NCBI RefSeq assembly: GCF_001418325.1
Contig: NZ_LIPN01000002.1
Coordinates: forward strand, 1-60,806
Reading direction: 5' to 3'
DNA: 60,806 bases
From: Streptomyces atriruber
GTDB lineage: Bacteria; Actinomycetota; Actinomycetes; Streptomycetales; Streptomycetaceae
A program made the position numbers and the translations under genes. The notes below the pieces were generated by a model. That model did no database searches and was not told the origin of the DNA. It saw only the letters and a program-made list of their open reading frames with translations. Of this stretch, positions 10,831 to 19,357 are shown piece after piece. The first letter of the stretch is position 1. Every line of letters starts with the position of its first letter.

Positions 10831-11011
10831 AGCAGCTGTCGCAGCCTTGGGGAGAGCTTGACGGCGCGCCGTCGCGAGCAGCGAGGAAGCCCAGGTCCGA
10901 CGTCTCCATGCGTACTGGTGCTCGACGCCTGGGGCGTGCAGACTTCACCGCACGGGGCAGCTGTCTCGTGTCGGAGCGGTTCACCCACAACGCACTAGGG
11001 GGCGGAGTGCC

Positions 11012-11344
11012 ATGGCGGAGCCGGAGTTCACGGCCACGGGTGTGCGGATCGGGCGGCGTTTGCGCTCCCTCACGCGCGCCGGCCAGGTCCGCATCACCGA
11101 CGGCAGGCTGGAGTTGCTGACCAGCTACGGCACGGAGATCGACAGCGCGCCGGTGCAGGCGGTGCGCACGGGCAAGCCGTGGTTCGCCGCGGACGACCGG
11201 GCCCTTGCCGAAGTGAACGGCACCCGCTATCGGCTCACGCTCGGCGAGCACGAACCACGCCCCGGCGAGGCCGGTCCGCCGACGGTACGCAGGTTCATCG
11301 AGGCCGTGCGCAGCGCCACGGAACACCGCCTCCCCAACAGCTGA
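11012..11344 (+). CDS. Conserved hypothetical protein, Streptomyces type
   Basis: A 110-residue soluble protein with no recognised catalytic motif. It starts [17 protein letters not shown]; the middle is beta-rich ([20 protein letters not shown]) and resembles small PH-like or RNA-binding folds only in a general way. It has a strong ribosome binding site (GGGGGCGGAG) and GC-rich third positions, so it is likely a real gene. Function not recognised. Confidence 0.65.
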   Translation: MAEPEFTATGVRIGRRLRSLTRAGQVRITDGRLELLTSYGTEIDSAPVQAVRTGKPWFAADDRALAEVNGTRYRLTLGEHEPRPGEAGPPTVRRFIEAVRSATEHRLPNS

Positions 11345-11539
11345 CGGGGCCGGTCGGCGCGATGCGCGAGTTGCATGCCCGCACCCCCTGGGCCACTCTG
11401 GTCTCACATCACTCTGGGTTTACCGGCGATGACGCTGCGAACCAGCCGCCGCCGGCCATACAGCAGGCGGCAGACCACGCGGCCCCTGCTGGATCCGATC
11501 GTCGTCTTCTTCCGGACCTCAATTCGGGGAGTCGCAGCC

Positions 11540-12013
11540 GTGATCAGCCAGCCAAGCAGGCATTGCACGGTAGAGCTCCAAGCCCTGCCGTCGCGGATCG
11601 GCCAGGTCCGCAGAATCGTATCTGCGCAGTTGCGCTACTGGCATCTCGATCCATTGATAGACCAGGCCGCCCTAGGTGTGACGGAGCTTCTCACCAACGT
11701 CCACCGGCATGCCGAGCCCGACAAGATGTGCACCGTGGAGATCGAGCTGCTGCTCGACCGGCTCACGGTCTCCGTCCATGACCACGATCCGCGCCTCCCC
11801 CAGCTCCGTGACGCGGAGCCCTTCGCCACCTGCGGCCGGGGACTCGCGATGGTCGCGGCGGTGAGCGAGAGCTGGGGCGTGCGCCCGCAGGGCGACGCGG
11901 GAAAAGTCGTGTGGTTCACGCTCCCCGCCCCCTCCCCCGCGGTGGCCATGTCCCCGTATCCCGTGTACGGGGCGGCAGAGAAGACTCCCGCCCGGTCGGC
12001 CGTTGTCGGCTGA
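11540..12013 (+). CDS. ATP-binding protein, RsbW-like anti-sigma/serine kinase fold
   Basis: A 157-residue HATPase_c protein of the abundant Streptomyces RsbW-like group. The N-box is ALGVTELLTNVHRHAEP (residues 42-58) and the G-box region is TCGRGLAMVAAVSESWGV (100-117). Such proteins bind ATP and often phosphorylate STAS-domain antagonists or hold sigma factors; a STAS protein is encoded far away at 51245 and a partnership is only a possibility. The GTG at 11540 has GGGGAG 8 nt upstream. The frame continues upstream to 11375, but that part is not conserved-looking. Confidence 0.85.
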   Translation: MISQPSRHCTVELQALPSRIGQVRRIVSAQLRYWHLDPLIDQAALGVTELLTNVHRHAEPDKMCTVEIELLLDRLTVSVHDHDPRLPQLRDAEPFATCGRGLAMVAAVSESWGVRPQGDAGKVVWFTLPAPSPAVAMSPYPVYGAAEKTPARSAVVG

Positions 12014-12042
12014 CCGGGCGGTGATCGTCCGTTCCGCAGGCG

Positions 12043-14640
12043 TCACTCGGTGGCGATGGCCCGCAGCACGTCCAGGCGCGCCGCCCGCCGAGCCGGACGC
12101 AGGCCCGCCAAGGCGCCCGCGGCCAGCCCCACCAGAGCGACCACCACCAGCTGCACCGGCGGCACGGCGAACGCGAAGGCGCTCTCGGTCGTGCTGTCGG
12201 ACGCCTTGACGAGCACCCAGCCGAGGAAGCCGCCGAGCACGAGTCCGCCCGCCGTTCCGAAGGCGGCGACGAGCACCGACTCCCAGCGGACCATGGCGCG
12301 CAGTTGGGCCCTGGTCTGGCCGACCGCGCGCAACAGGCCCAGCTCGCGGGTGCGTTCGTGGATCGCGAGGGTCAGCGTGTTGGCGATGCCGAGCAGGGCG
12401 ATGAACACCGCGAGGGCGAGCAGCGCGTAGACGAGGGTGAGCATCATGTCGATTCCGCTCGCGGAGGCCTCCGCGTACTCGGAGCGGGTCTGCACATCCG
12501 GATTGCCGTAGTCCTGCGCCGTCTCGGCGACCGCTGCCTTGCCCGCGGCCGGGGTCACGCCGTCCTTGAACGTGACGGAGACGAGGCTGTCGGAGTCCTG
12601 CATGCGGTGCGGCGCCCAGGCCTCGCGGCTGATGACGTAGTCACCGGCGAGCTCCGACCTGCCGAAGACCGCGCGGACCGTGAAGGTCTCCTTCTTGCCG
12701 TCGGCGAAGGTCAGGTCGGCCCGGGAGCCGACCTTCAGGTCCTGCTTCTCCGCCTCCGACCTGGTGATGGCGATGCCGCGGTCGCCGAGCGCTCCCAGCG
12801 AGCCGTCGACGTCACCGAGGTCGAAGGAGCGCGCGAACGGCTGCGGGTCGGTGATGGTCAGGGCGCGCCCCTGGCCGTTGACCTCGGCGGCCCCCTTGCC
12901 GAGGCCGACGGCGGTCTCGACCTCGGGCTGCTTCGCGAGCGCGGGGGCCAGCTTCGGGCTGAGCCCGCTGCCGCCCGCGCCGAAGCCGGGGGTGCTGACC
13001 GCGATGTCTCCGGCGAAGGACCGGTTCACGGTCTGGTCCATCGTGGCCTTCAGCGAGGCGCCGAAGACCGTGAAGAGGGAGACGACGGCGACGCCGATCA
13101 TCAGCGCGCTCGCGGTGGCCGCGGTCCGCTTCGGGCTGCGCAGGGCGTTGCGCCGGGCGAGGCCGCCGGTGACGCCGCGCAGCCGGTCGAGGGGGCCGCC
13201 GAGGACGCGTACCGCTCGCGAGGAGGCGACGGGCCCGAGCACCACGAAGGCGACGAGGGCCAGCACCGCCCCGGCCGCCGCCAGCCAGATGGAGGGGCTG
13301 ACCAGGACACCGGTGAGGGCGAGGCCCACGGCGGCCAGCGCGAGGCCGCTGCCGACGACGGCACGGCGGCGCGAGGCACCGGAGTGGTCGACGGCCGTCT
13401 CGCGCAGCGCGGCGAGCGGGGCGGTGCGCCCGGCCCGTACGGCGGGCAGCAGCGCGGAGCCCAGGCAGACCACGACGCCGACGGCGAGCGGCAGCAGCAT
13501 GGAGAGCGCGCCGATCACCAGGTCGCCCTCGGGAAAGGGGAATCCGATGGCCGGGAAGAGCGCCTGCAGGCCGGCCGCGACGCCGATGCCGCCCGCGAGT
13601 CCCGCGGCCGACGCGATGACGGCGACGGCGCTCGCTTCGACGAGGGTCGAGACGGTGACCTGTCGGCGCGAGGCGCCGAGCGCGCGAAGGAGCGCGTTCT
13701 CGCGGGTGCGCTGGGCGACGACGATGGCGAAGGTGTTGTGGATGCTGAAGGTGGCGACCAGCAGGGCCACTCCGGAGAACACCAGCAGGAGGGTGGTGAA
13801 GACGCCGAGGAACTGGCCGGAGATGTTGTCGGTGTTCTCCGCGGCCGACGCCTCCCCGGTGATGGCTTCGACTCCCTTGGGCAGTACGGGGTTCAGCGCG
13901 TCGACGAGCTCCTGCTCGGTCACGCCGGGCTCGGCCCGCACCCGGATGGCCGCGGCTTCGCCGGGCTTCGCGGTGAGGTACTTCTCGGCGTCGGCCCGCG
14001 TCATGCCGGTGAAGGTGGTCTGCGCCATGCCGTCCTCGCCGCCGAAGGTCGCGAGGCCCACGATCTTCACCCGCACGGGGTCGGGGGTGCGCAGCGTCGT
14101 CGTGTCGCCGATCTTCAAGTCGCCGGTCTTCGCGGCGCCCCGGTTGACCACGACCTCGCGGGGCCCGGACGGGGCACGCCCTTCGGCGAGTCGGTACGCG
14201 TTCAGCTCGGTGTCGTCGATCCAGTTGCCCGCGAGGGTGGGCGGGCCCTTGCCGCCGATGGGTTCGCCGTCCTTGCCGAGGAGCTGACCCGCGCCCTCGA
14301 TGTCGGGCGCGGCGGCGGCCACCTGCCCGTTCTTCTCCAGCGTCTTCACGAGGTCGGTGTCGACCGGCTCGCGGGTGCCCCGGTTGTCGTCGGGGGTGGT
14401 GATGGTGTCGGCGCTGCGGACGACCGCGTCGGTGCCGCTCGTGGCATTCCCGAACATGGTGTCGAAGCTGGCGCGCAGGGTGTCGCCCATGACGAGGGTG
14501 CCCGCCAGGAAGGCGACGCCGAGCATGACGGCGAGGAACGTACCGGCGAAACGGCGTCTGTGGCCGCGCAGCGAGGACATGCTGAGGCGGACGGAGGCGT
14601 TCAGGGAACCGAGGGAACCACGGGAATTCGGGGAGCTCAT
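12043..14640 (-). CDS. FtsX-type ABC transporter permease
   Basis: An 865-residue permease of the MacB/LolC-FtsX class. It has an N-terminal helix (FAGTFLAVMLGVAFLAGTLVMG), a periplasm-type domain, a three-helix FtsX core (residues ~250-370), a middle pair of helices (~420-480), a second extracytoplasmic domain and a second FtsX core at the C-terminus (ALLALAVFIALLGIANTLTLA, VLVAAFGTAGGLVLGGFLGW). The ATG overlaps the stop of the ATPase gene by 4 nt (ATGA), so the two are translationally coupled. Such pairs usually export lipids, peptides or antibiotics, or act as sensors; the substrate is unknown. Confidence 0.92.
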   Translation of the reverse strand: MSSPNSRGSLGSLNASVRLSMSSLRGHRRRFAGTFLAVMLGVAFLAGTLVMGDTLRASFDTMFGNATSGTDAVVRSADTITTPDDNRGTREPVDTDLVKTLEKNGQVAAAAPDIEGAGQLLGKDGEPIGGKGPPTLAGNWIDDTELNAYRLAEGRAPSGPREVVVNRGAAKTGDLKIGDTTTLRTPDPVRVKIVGLATFGGEDGMAQTTFTGMTRADAEKYLTAKPGEAAAIRVRAEPGVTEQELVDALNPVLPKGVEAITGEASAAENTDNISGQFLGVFTTLLLVFSGVALLVATFSIHNTFAIVVAQRTRENALLRALGASRRQVTVSTLVEASAVAVIASAAGLAGGIGVAAGLQALFPAIGFPFPEGDLVIGALSMLLPLAVGVVVCLGSALLPAVRAGRTAPLAALRETAVDHSGASRRRAVVGSGLALAAVGLALTGVLVSPSIWLAAAGAVLALVAFVVLGPVASSRAVRVLGGPLDRLRGVTGGLARRNALRSPKRTAATASALMIGVAVVSLFTVFGASLKATMDQTVNRSFAGDIAVSTPGFGAGGSGLSPKLAPALAKQPEVETAVGLGKGAAEVNGQGRALTITDPQPFARSFDLGDVDGSLGALGDRGIAITRSEAEKQDLKVGSRADLTFADGKKETFTVRAVFGRSELAGDYVISREAWAPHRMQDSDSLVSVTFKDGVTPAAGKAAVAETAQDYGNPDVQTRSEYAEASASGIDMMLTLVYALLALAVFIALLGIANTLTLAIHERTRELGLLRAVGQTRAQLRAMVRWESVLVAAFGTAGGLVLGGFLGWVLVKASDSTTESAFAFAVPPVQLVVVALVGLAAGALAGLRPARRAARLDVLRAIATE

Positions 14641-15497
14641 GACGGCGCCCCCTGCCTGCCGGGACGGGCGCCGGAGGCCTGGGGCATCGCGGCGGAGTGC
14701 GTGTCGGAGTGCGGGGCGGCATCCCTCGCGGGCGGTCGCGCGTCGAAGGCCTTCATCCGGTCCAGGACCCGGTCGGCCGTCGGGGACTCCATGCGGTCCA
14801 CGAGGCGCCCGTCGGCGAGGAAGACGACCTCGTCGGCGTGGGCGGCGGCCACCGGGTCGTGGGTGACCATGACGACGGTACGGCCCATCTGGCGCACCGC
14901 CCGGCCGAGCAGGTTCAGCACCTCCTCGCCGGAGCGCGAGTCGAGGTTGCCGGTCGGTTCGTCGGCGAAGACGACGTCGGGGCGGCCCGCGAACGCCCGT
15001 GCCACGGCGACGCGTTGCTGCTGGCCGCCGGAGAGTTCGGCGGGCCGGTGGTGCAGCCGGTCGCGCAGCCCGACGACGTCGACGAGGGCGTCCGCCCATT
15101 CGCGGTCGCCGCGGACTCCGGCGAGGTCCATGGACAGCGTGATGTTCTCGGCGACGGTCAGCGTCGGCACCAGGTTGAAGGCCTGGAAGACGAAGCCGAT
15201 TCGGTCGCGCCGGAGCAGGGTCAGGCGCCGGTCGTCGAGCTTGCCCAGCTCGGTGTCACCGATGAAGGCGGCGCCCGAGGTGAGCGTGTCCAGGCCCGCC
15301 GCGCAGTGCATCAGGGTGGACTTGCCGGACCCGGACGGGCCCATGATCGCGGTGAAGCGTCCGGCGGGGAAGTCGACGCTCACCCCGTCCAGGGCCCGTA
15401 CGGCGGTGTCCCCGCTGCCGTAGACCTTCACGGCGTCGGCGACGCGGGCGGCGCCGACGCCCACCGGCCCGGCGGCCTGTCCGGTGGCGGTGCTCAT
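14637..15497 (-). CDS. ABC transporter ATP-binding protein (MacB/LolD type)
   Basis: A 286-residue ATPase. Walker A is GPSGSGKST, the Q-loop follows FVFQAFNLVPTLT, the signature is LSGGQQQRVAVARA, Walker B is VVFADEPTGNLDS, and the switch histidine is VTHDPVAAAH. The sequence NLVPTLTVAENI is typical of LolD/MacB partners of FtsX-type permeases. The C-terminal 40 residues are a variable tail. It overlaps the upstream SHOCT gene by 4 nt and the downstream permease by 4 nt, giving a three-gene operon that is probably controlled by the divergent TetR gene at 15972. Confidence 0.95.
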   Translation of the reverse strand: MSTATGQAAGPVGVGAARVADAVKVYGSGDTAVRALDGVSVDFPAGRFTAIMGPSGSGKSTLMHCAAGLDTLTSGAAFIGDTELGKLDDRRLTLLRRDRIGFVFQAFNLVPTLTVAENITLSMDLAGVRGDREWADALVDVVGLRDRLHHRPAELSGGQQQRVAVARAFAGRPDVVFADEPTGNLDSRSGEEVLNLLGRAVRQMGRTVVMVTHDPVAAAHADEVVFLADGRLVDRMESPTADRVLDRMKAFDARPPARDAAPHSDTHSAAMPQASGARPGRQGAPS

Positions 15498-15796
15498 GCC
15501 GCACCGCCCTTGGAGGTACGGCCGAACTCCTCGTTGAGGACGGTCAGCCGCCGCCAGTACTCGTCCTCGTCGATCTCGCCGGAGGCGAAACGGCGGCCGA
15601 GCACGGCGATGGGCGAGTTCTCGTCGACGCCGGTGTGCCCGGCGGGCCCGAGCACGCCCCGGAACGGACCGCGGCGGCCGCGCCACACGGTGCGGCGGAG
15701 CAGGGTGACGGCGCCGACGACGACGGCCGCCCAGATCAGCGGGAAGAACAGGATCCACGGGCCGGGCCCGCCGTCCCAGTGCGCCAGGGTCTGCAT
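15494..15796 (-). CDS. SHOCT domain membrane protein
   Basis: A 100-residue protein with one membrane helix (ILFFPLIWAAVVVGAVTLL, residues 15-33) and a C-terminal SHOCT motif (PIAVLGRRFASGEIDEDEYWRRLTVL). SHOCT segments are short oligomerisation or nucleic-acid-associated motifs often found in operons with ABC exporters. It is the first gene of the exporter operon. It faces the TetR gene across 175 bp that contain the near-perfect palindrome at 15943-15964. Confidence 0.8.
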   Translation of the reverse strand: MQTLAHWDGGPGPWILFFPLIWAAVVVGAVTLLRRTVWRGRRGPFRGVLGPAGHTGVDENSPIAVLGRRFASGEIDEDEYWRRLTVLNEEFGRTSKGGAA

Positions 15797-15942
15797 CTGA
15801 ACTCATCTCCTCCGAAGCGGTTTCTGTGCTGCCTCCAAACTCGCCCCGGGGGTGCCCTCACGTCGTCGTACGGCCAGCGGCACCGCGCGTACCACCGCGG
15901 GAGTACGCGCGGCGGCCACCCCTACGCCCGACCACTGGATCT

Positions 15943-15964
15943 CTGTACCTACTAGTATGTACAG
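15943..15964. promoter_or_regulatory. TetR-type operator overlapping a -10 element
   Basis: A 22-bp palindrome with one mismatched pair: CTGTAC and GTACAG flank the perfect 8-bp core TACTAGTA. It ends 7 bp before the ATG of the TetR gene and contains a TAGTAT hexamer (15953-15958) suited to be its -10 box. Binding there would block the tetR promoter, giving autoregulation, and probably also affects the divergent SHOCT/ABC operon. Seen directly; the assignment to this TetR is inference. Confidence 0.75.
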
Positions 15965-15971
15965 TGTCGCC

Positions 15972-16571
15972 ATGAGCACTCCGGAGCGCCTGATCGAGTC
16001 CACTCGCGAGCTGCTGTGGGAGCGGGGGTACGTCGGCACGAGCCCCAAGGCCATCCAGCAGCACGCGGGGGCGGGCCAGGGCAGCATGTACCACCACTTC
16101 GCCGGGAAGCCCGACCTCGCGCTCGCCGCGATCCGGCGCACCGCCGAGGAGATGCGCGCCACCGCCGAAGCGACCCTGAGCGGCGGCGGTTCGGCGTACG
16201 CGCGCATCGAGTCCTATCTGCTGCGCGAACGCGACGTGCTGAAGGGCTGCCCGGTCGGGCGGCTCACGATGGACCCGGACGTCGTCGCGAGCGACGAGCT
16301 GCGCGCGCCCGTCACCGAGACCCTCGAATGGCTCCGCGATCGGATCGCCGGAATCGTCGAAGAGGGGCTCGTCCAGGGCGAGTTCACGACGGCGCTCGAT
16401 CCCGTGGACATCGCGTCGGCGGTCGTCGCGACGGTGCAGGGCGGCTATGTCCTGGCCCGGTCGTCGGGGTCGCCCGCCGCGTTCGACACGGCGGTGCGCG
16501 GGCTGCTCGCGCTGCTCGCCGCCGCCCGCACCCCGGACGACATCCGGTCCGGGACCACCACCACCCAGTGA
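15972..16571 (+). CDS. TetR/AcrR family transcriptional regulator
   Basis: A 199-residue regulator. The DNA-binding domain is residues 1-48 (PERLIESTRELLWERGYVGT, SPKAIQQHAGAGQGSMYHHF). The C-terminal domain contains LLRERDVLKGCPVGRLTMDPDV, as in TetR proteins of the LmrA/YxaF type. With a TAGTAT -10 at 15953 the transcript would have a very short leader, which fits the lack of a ribosome binding site. It heads an operon with the cupin, DUF4865 and phosphotriesterase genes and faces the ABC exporter operon. Confidence 0.92.
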   Translation: MSTPERLIESTRELLWERGYVGTSPKAIQQHAGAGQGSMYHHFAGKPDLALAAIRRTAEEMRATAEATLSGGGSAYARIESYLLRERDVLKGCPVGRLTMDPDVVASDELRAPVTETLEWLRDRIAGIVEEGLVQGEFTTALDPVDIASAVVATVQGGYVLARSSGSPAAFDTAVRGLLALLAAARTPDDIRSGTTTTQ

Positions 16572-16582
16572 GGACGCGTACG

Positions 16583-16978
16583 TTGCACATCACCCGGAAC
16601 CGGCCCGACAGCCGCCAGGGATCCGCCGAGCACTTCACCGGCACCGTCTGGCTCGACGAGATCGCCGCGCCCGACGCGCCGTCCCGCCTGCGCATGTTCA
16701 GCGTCCACTTCGCCCCCGGCGGCCGCACGGCCTGGCACCGCCATCCGCACGGCCAGGTCCTGCACGTCACCGAGGGCGAGGGGTTCGTGCAGCGCGCAGG
16801 GGGTCCGGTCGAGCCGATCAGGGCCGGCGACACGGTCTGGATCGAACCCGGCGAGTCGCACTGGCACGGCGCGGGGCCGCGCACGTTCATGACGCACCTG
16901 GCCGTGGTCGAAGCGGCGGCGGACGGCACCACGGTCGACTGGGGCGACCTGGTCGACGCCTGCACCTACCCCAACTGA
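16583..16978 (+). CDS. Cupin domain protein
   Basis: A 131-residue single cupin. The metal-binding first motif is GGRTAWHRHPHGQVLHVTEGEG and the second is PGESHWHGAG, so the usual His and Glu ligands are present. Relatives include small cupins annotated as (R)-mandelonitrile-lyase-like or quercetin-dioxygenase-like. I choose the TTG at 16583 because GAGGA sits 8 nt upstream; a GTG at 16568 overlapping the tetR stop is the alternative. It is very likely controlled by the TetR regulator just upstream. Confidence 0.82.
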   Translation: MHITRNRPDSRQGSAEHFTGTVWLDEIAAPDAPSRLRMFSVHFAPGGRTAWHRHPHGQVLHVTEGEGFVQRAGGPVEPIRAGDTVWIEPGESHWHGAGPRTFMTHLAVVEAAADGTTVDWGDLVDACTYPN

Positions 16979-17001
16979 GCCTGCTGCCGAAGGAGTACGC
17001 C

Positions 17002-17586
17002 TTGCACGCGATGCAGTACGAGATCACCCTGCCCGCCGACTACGACATGGGCATCATCCGCCACCGGGTCGAGTCGAAGGGCCACCTGTTGGACGATTTT
17101 CCCGGACTCGGCTTCAAGGCGTATCTGATGCGCGAGCGCGGCAGGGACGACTCGCCGGTGAACCAGTACGCGCCGTTCTACCTCTGGAACACGGCCGAGG
17201 GCATGAACTCCTTCCTCTGGGGGCCCGGCTTCCAAGGCCTCGGGGAGGACTTCGGGCGGCCGGTGGTGGAGCACTGGACGACGCTTGCGTACGAGGAGGG
17301 GCCCGCGTCCGACGCCGTACCGAGAGCGGCGGTCCGCCGCCGACAGCGCATCCCGGCACCGATGCACCTGCCAGGAATGGCGGCCGAACTCGCCGCGGAG
17401 GCACGGCGTTTGGCGCGGGCCGACGGTGCGGTGAGCGCGCTGACCGCGGTGGACCCGCGGACCTGGGAGGCCGTGCACTTCTCGCTCTGGGAGAGCGAGG
17501 CGCCACCGGGCATCGGCGAGGTCTTCCAAGTGCTGCACGTGTCGGCACCCGAGCGGGAGAAGCTGCGGTGGGGGCGGCAGTGGTGA
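17002..17586 (+). CDS. DUF4865 family protein
   Basis: A 194-residue protein of unknown function. The start (L/M)HAMQYEITLPADYDMGIIRHRV matches the usual N-terminus of DUF4865. AAGGAG lies 6 nt before the TTG at 17002, making it preferable to the ATG at 17011. FPGLGFKAYLMRERG and FYLWNTAEGMNSFLWGPGFQ are other conserved-looking stretches. Genes of this family commonly sit beside a TetR regulator and small oxidoreductase or cupin genes, as here. No catalytic motif is recognised. Confidence 0.82.
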   Translation: MHAMQYEITLPADYDMGIIRHRVESKGHLLDDFPGLGFKAYLMRERGRDDSPVNQYAPFYLWNTAEGMNSFLWGPGFQGLGEDFGRPVVEHWTTLAYEEGPASDAVPRAAVRRRQRIPAPMHLPGMAAELAAEARRLARADGAVSALTAVDPRTWEAVHFSLWESEAPPGIGEVFQVLHVSAPEREKLRWGRQW

Positions 17587-18557
17587 CCGGCAGCGGTACT
17601 CCCACGATCCGGAGCGTCCTCGGGGACATCGCCCCGGCGGATCTCGGCGTCTGCGACGCCCACGACCACCTCTTCCTCCGCAGCCCCCAGCTCCCGGGCC
17701 AGGAGCTGGATTCGCCCCTGGCCGCGACGGAGGAGCTGACGGCGTTCCGCCGGGCGGGCGGCCAGAGCGTCGTGCAGTGGACGCCGCACGGGATGGGGCG
17801 GCATGCCGGACTACTGCCGGAGCTGTCGAGGGCGACGGGCGTGCGGCTCGTCGCCGCGACGGGCTTGCACCAGGCGGTCCACTACCCCCAGGAGCTGCTC
17901 GGCCGACTCCGTGCGGACGACCTCGCGACCCTCTTCGTCCGTGAACTCACCGAGGGCATCGGGGAGTCCGGCGTACGGGCAGGCCTCATCAAGGTCGCGG
18001 GCGGCTTCCACGGCCTCGACGCGCACGCACGCTGGACGATGACAGCGGCGGCCGAGGCGCATCACGCGACGGGTGCGCCCATCGCCGTCCACCTGGAGCT
18101 CGGCACCGGCGCGCTCGACGTACTCGACCTGCTCTGCGGCGACTGCGACGTGCCGCCGCACCGCGTCGTCCTCGGCCACCTGAACCGCTCCCCCGACCTC
18201 ACCGGCCACCTCCAGGCCGCCGAGTCGGGCGCCTATCTGGCCCTCGACGGCCCCTCCCGCGCCCATCACGCCACGGACTGGCGCATGCCGGACGCGATGC
18301 GCGCCCTGGCGGACGCGGGATTCGGCGACCGCCTCCTCCTGGGCGGTGACACGACGACGGCGGGGGCGCAGTCGGTGCACGGTGGTCCCGGCATGCCGCA
18401 TCTGCTGCGGCGGGTGCGCCCCCGGCTCGGGCTCGCCGTGGGCGAGGAGCTGGTGGAGCAGATCCTGACGGTGAACCCGGGGCGGGCGTTCGCGGTGGAC
18501 TGGGAGCCCGGCTCAGTGGGCTGGAAGCCCGGCTCACCCCGCCCCGTATTGCACTGA
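17583..18557 (+). CDS. Phosphotriesterase-family amidohydrolase
   Basis: A 324-residue TIM-barrel metal hydrolase. Visible ligands are the HxH of VCDAHDHLFLR near residue 23, the likely carbamylated lysine in AGLIKVAGGFHG, histidines in IAVHLELG and LGHLNRSPD, and the late aspartate in LLLGGDTTT. Family members act as lactonases, phosphotriesterases or sugar-phosphate lactone hydrolases; the real substrate is unknown. The GTG at 17583 overlaps the DUF4865 stop (GTGA) and has GGGGG at normal spacing; GTG 17568 is an alternative. It ends the TetR-led operon. Confidence 0.85.
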   Translation: MTGSGTPTIRSVLGDIAPADLGVCDAHDHLFLRSPQLPGQELDSPLAATEELTAFRRAGGQSVVQWTPHGMGRHAGLLPELSRATGVRLVAATGLHQAVHYPQELLGRLRADDLATLFVRELTEGIGESGVRAGLIKVAGGFHGLDAHARWTMTAAAEAHHATGAPIAVHLELGTGALDVLDLLCGDCDVPPHRVVLGHLNRSPDLTGHLQAAESGAYLALDGPSRAHHATDWRMPDAMRALADAGFGDRLLLGGDTTTAGAQSVHGGPGMPHLLRRVRPRLGLAVGEELVEQILTVNPGRAFAVDWEPGSVGWKPGSPRPVLH

Positions 18558-18565
18558 CCGTTCCA

Positions 18566-18580
18566 GAACCGGTACGGTTC
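18566..18580. promoter_or_regulatory. Candidate TetR operator
   Basis: An inverted repeat, GAACCG-GTA-CGGTTC, lies 4 bp before the ATG of the TetR gene at 18585. A second overlapping palindrome (GTTC-CA-GAAC, 18560-18569) adjoins it. The position suggests autoregulation, with the repressor covering the transcription or translation start. The site also follows the phosphotriesterase stop by only 8 bp. Confidence 0.6.
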
Positions 18581-18584
18581 CGAC

Positions 18585-19187
18585 ATGGCCCGACCGAGAA
18601 GCTTCGACGAGGAGCGGGCCCTGGACGCGGCAATGCATGCCTTCTGGGCGAACGGCTACGAGGCCACCTCGACCCAGGACCTGTGCGACGCCACCGGCCT
18701 GGGCCGCAGCAGCATCTACAACACGTTCACCAGCAAGCACGACCTGTTCCGGCGAGCCCTGACCCGGTACATGGACAGCATGAACGCCAACCAGCTCGCG
18801 ATCCTGGAGGACGTGGAGCGGTCGGCCACGGAGCGCGTGCGCTCGCTGTTCGACCGGGTCATCGACGGGGAGTTCGAACAGCGCCGGGACGGCCACAGCA
18901 TCGGCTGCCTCACCGTCAACACCACGGTCGAGCTCGCCGGGCGCGACCCCGAGGCCGCGGGAATGCTGGAGCGGGACCTCGACACTCGGCTCACCGCGCT
19001 GCGCACCGTGATCCGCACCGGCCAGCAGAGCGGCGACATCACGTCCCGACGCGACGCGGACACGCTCGCCCGTTACCTCAACGCCGTGATCGGCGGCATG
19101 CGGGTCTCCGCGCAGGGCGGCGCCGACCGGGCCACCCTGCAGGCCATCGCCGAGACCGCGATGGACGCGCTCACCGTGGACCGGTAG
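18585..19187 (+). CDS. TetR/AcrR family transcriptional regulator
   Basis: A 200-residue regulator with N-terminal MARPRSFDEERALDAAMHAF and recognition region TSTQDLCDATGLGRSSIYNTF (residues 25-45). The C-terminal domain contains GCLTVNTTVELAGRDPEA, seen in the AcrR-like/TetR_C group that controls efflux pumps. An MFS exporter gene follows 170 nt downstream on the same strand and is the likely target. The inverted repeat directly before the ATG suggests autorepression. Confidence 0.92.
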   Translation: MARPRSFDEERALDAAMHAFWANGYEATSTQDLCDATGLGRSSIYNTFTSKHDLFRRALTRYMDSMNANQLAILEDVERSATERVRSLFDRVIDGEFEQRRDGHSIGCLTVNTTVELAGRDPEAAGMLERDLDTRLTALRTVIRTGQQSGDITSRRDADTLARYLNAVIGGMRVSAQGGADRATLQAIAETAMDALTVDR

Positions 19188-19216
19188 CGACACCCACCTC
19201 CCCACTCCCTCCCTCT

Positions 19217-19264
19217 TTCCGGCTCGCACTCATTCCGGCTTGCGCTCTTTTCGGCTTGCGCAAG
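19217..19264. repeat. Three tandem 16-bp repeats before the MFS gene
   Basis: Three head-to-tail 16-bp units share the core TTCCGGCTTGCGCT (19217-19232, 19233-19248, 19249-19264). The third ends inside a perfect 12-bp palindrome, GCTTGCGCAAGC (19254-19265). They lie about 95-140 bp upstream of the exporter ATG. Regular spacing suggests a binding array for a regulator, but slippage-generated repeats are also possible. Confidence 0.55.
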
Positions 19265-19357
19265 CGACTTCGGGTTCACTCGGGGACTCGCCGTGCCCTC
19301 CCCTGCCCTTTTTCTGTACCGACCCATCCAAAACTTGCCCGACAGGAGCACCCCACC

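Noticed and set aside
12304..15423. Plus-strand open frame of 1039 codons opposite the ABC exporter genes
   Set aside because: The minus strand has clear ABC ATPase and FtsX motifs in coupled frames; the plus-strand frame has none.
18683..19357. N-terminal extension of the MFS protein over the TetR gene
   Set aside because: The frame is open by chance. The transporter starts at 19358, with its ribosome binding site, and the TetR domain is in the other frame.
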